6,389 nt of DNA from positions 1 through 6,389 of the forward strand of contig JAESSZ010000003.1 of NCBI GenBank assembly GCA_016763875.1. The letters run 5' to 3'. The stretch is from Nannocystaceae bacterium. Lineage in GTDB: Bacteria; Myxococcota_A; Polyangia; Nannocystales; Nannocystaceae. Of the stretch, positions 5,069 to 6,389 are shown one piece after another; within the stretch, counting starts at the first letter, position 1, and every line of letters begins with the position of its first letter. The notes under the pieces are model-generated. The model searched no databases and was not told where the DNA came from. It saw only the letters and a list, made by a program, of their open reading frames with translations. Made by a program: the position numbers and the translations under genes.

Positions 5069-6389
5069 ATGCATCCTGGCAACACTAGGCGCGAGTCACA
5101 GCTCGTGGACCCCCCGCTCTGTGGGGGATTGGACGCACAGGCGATGCGGGGACGGCTGGCGACTCGACTGTTCGGCACCGATGCGGGCGATGTGTCCATC
5201 GGGCGGTTCCAGATCGTCGAGCGGATCGGCGCTGGCGGCATGGGCGTCGTCTACCTCGCCAGCGATCCAAAACTCGGTCGACGGGTGGCGCTCAAACTCC
5301 TGCACCCGAAGGCCGTAGCCAGTGAGGAGGACCGCCTACGTTTGCTTCGCGAGGCGCGGGCGCTGGCCAAGCTGTCGCACCCAAACGTCGTCCAGCTGTA
5401 CGAAGTGGGCGAGTACAAGGGCAGCGTGTTTCTCGCAATGGAGTACGTGCACGGGGTTCCATTGAGCGACTGGCAGTCGGAGACTGACCACACCTGGCGG
5501 GAAACGCTTGAGCCTTACCTGCAGGCCGCAAAGGGCTTGGCGGCGGCACACGCGGCGGGCTTGGTTCACCGAGACTTCAAGCCGGCCAACGCGATCGTTG
5601 GCGAAGACGGCCGCGTCCGAGTGGCGGACTTTGGTTTGGCGCGTGGGCCCGGGTTGTCGAGCCAAGAATCCAGTGACGTGGGTTCCAGCGAGGCATCGCG
5701 CTCGGGCGTGGATTCAACGATCACCCGTCCGGGCAGTGTGGTTGGCACACCCGCCTATATGTCACCCGAACAGTTCACGGGCGACCCGGTGAGCGCGAGC
5801 AGTGATCAGTTCAGTTACTGCGTTGCGCTATGGGAGGCGCTTACAGGCGAACGGCCCTACTCAGTGACCGCCCTGCGTATGGGAGCAGACGCCGCGCTGC
5901 CGAAGGAACACGGCGGCGCGGCCTATCCTCGCTGGCTCGACGCGCTTCTTCGCCGTGGACTCGCGCTGACACCGGGCGACCGATTCGCTGACATGGACGC
6001 GTTGCTCGCCGCTCTCCAACGCGGACTGCGGCCGAGAACGGCAGTGCGCTCGGCCGTTGCCGTCGCAGGATTGGTCGTTTTGGCTTTGGGCGCCCAGCTA
6101 CTGATGACACGCGAGGTGGGCTGCGCGAACGAGCCGACGTTGATGGACGTCTGGGACGCTGCCCGACGCGAGCGGGCCAAGGCGGGCGTCGCGACGACTG
6201 GGGACGACGGGCCGGTCTGGTGGCGCATCGAACGCGGGCTAGACCAATACTCGGCACAGTGGAGAACACGCGTCGACGCACTGTGCACCGCGGAGCAGGG
6301 TTTGGCGCCGTTGATGGGCTGGCGACGCTGTCTTGAGCGAAGCAAACGTCAGTTGAACTACTCGATCGGGTTGCTGGATTCCGGCGACC
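5069..6389 (+). CDS. Transmembrane Hanks-type Ser/Thr protein kinase, C-terminus beyond window
   Basis: The first 440 residues of a membrane kinase; it runs off the right edge. The kinase domain spans about 44-318: Gly-rich loop GAGGMGVVY (54-62), Lys76 (VALK), helix-C Glu95, HRDFKPAN with catalytic Asp169 and Asn174, DFG at 187-189, SPE at 232-234, Asp246 and Arg305 (GDRF). All catalytic residues are present, so it should be active, and the Arg before Asp169 marks an RD kinase. The activation segment is long and Ser-rich. One transmembrane segment (about 328-346) follows, then an outside region with Cys352, Cys406 and Cys421 and W/C-spaced helices, as in myxobacterial kinases with helical-repeat ectodomains. 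Start: ATG 5069 follows a stop at 5060-5062; GTG 5105 or ATG 5144 are alternatives and none has a good ribosome site. It is divergent from an ECF sigma gene, a plausible phosphorylation target. Confidence 0.94.
   Translation, partial: MHPGNTRRESQLVDPPLCGGLDAQAMRGRLATRLFGTDAGDVSIGRFQIVERIGAGGMGVVYLASDPKLGRRVALKLLHPKAVASEEDRLRLLREARALAKLSHPNVVQLYEVGEYKGSVFLAMEYVHGVPLSDWQSETDHTWRETLEPYLQAAKGLAAAHAAGLVHRDFKPANAIVGEDGRVRVADFGLARGPGLSSQESSDVGSSEASRSGVDSTITRPGSVVGTPAYMSPEQFTGDPVSASSDQFSYCVALWEALTGERPYSVTALRMGADAALPKEHGGAAYPRWLDALLRRGLALTPGDRFADMDALLAALQRGLRPRTAVRSAVAVAGLVVLALGAQLLMTREVGCANEPTLMDVWDAARRERAKAGVATTGDDGPVWWRIERGLDQYSAQWRTRVDALCTAEQGLAPLMGWRRCLERSKRQLNYSIGLLDSGD

Noticed and set aside
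5841..6345. Minus-strand frames opposite the kinase C-terminal half
   Set aside because: They are Arg/Ser-rich mirrors of the kinase frame, which continues unbroken through the region.

Overview
The window looks like chromosome from a GC-rich member of the Myxococcota, most likely of the Nannocystineae type (Nannocystis/Plesiocystis/Enhygromyxa relatives). This is inferred from the divergent pair of an ECF sigma factor and a Hanks-type Ser/Thr kinase with a transmembrane segment and an extracytoplasmic tail, from third-position GC bias, and from the style of the secreted and cold-shock proteins. No rRNA, tRNA, CRISPR array, insertion sequence or phage gene is visible.

Left part (1-2410), all on the minus strand, read right to left: a short orphan ORF with an Asp-box-like motif (2410-2171, doubtful), a secreted single-domain CARDB-like protein (2080-1538), a classical short-chain dehydrogenase/reductase (1467-673), and the N-terminal third of a PutP-like sodium/solute symporter that runs off the left edge (549-1). 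Gaps of 70 and 123 bases would allow co-transcription of the last three, but no common pathway is evident.

Middle part: 2411-2902 is a gene-poor stretch with inverted repeats. On the plus strand a 65-residue cold-shock-domain protein (2903-3100) is followed by a convincing intrinsic terminator (3126-3162). A spermidine-synthase-fold protein then starts at a TTG codon (3255-3953). Next is the wreck of a secreted M28 zinc peptidase lipoprotein (4072-4351): the signal peptide and the first metal-site block survive in different frames and the rest of the gene is gone.

Right part: an ECF sigma factor on the minus strand (4993-4385) and a membrane Ser/Thr protein kinase on the plus strand (5069 to the right edge) are divergent and share a 75-base control region with an imperfect palindrome. 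This pair is the most likely regulatory module here: the kinase would sense something outside the cytoplasm, and the sigma factor is a plausible target or partner. That link is inferred from gene arrangement only.
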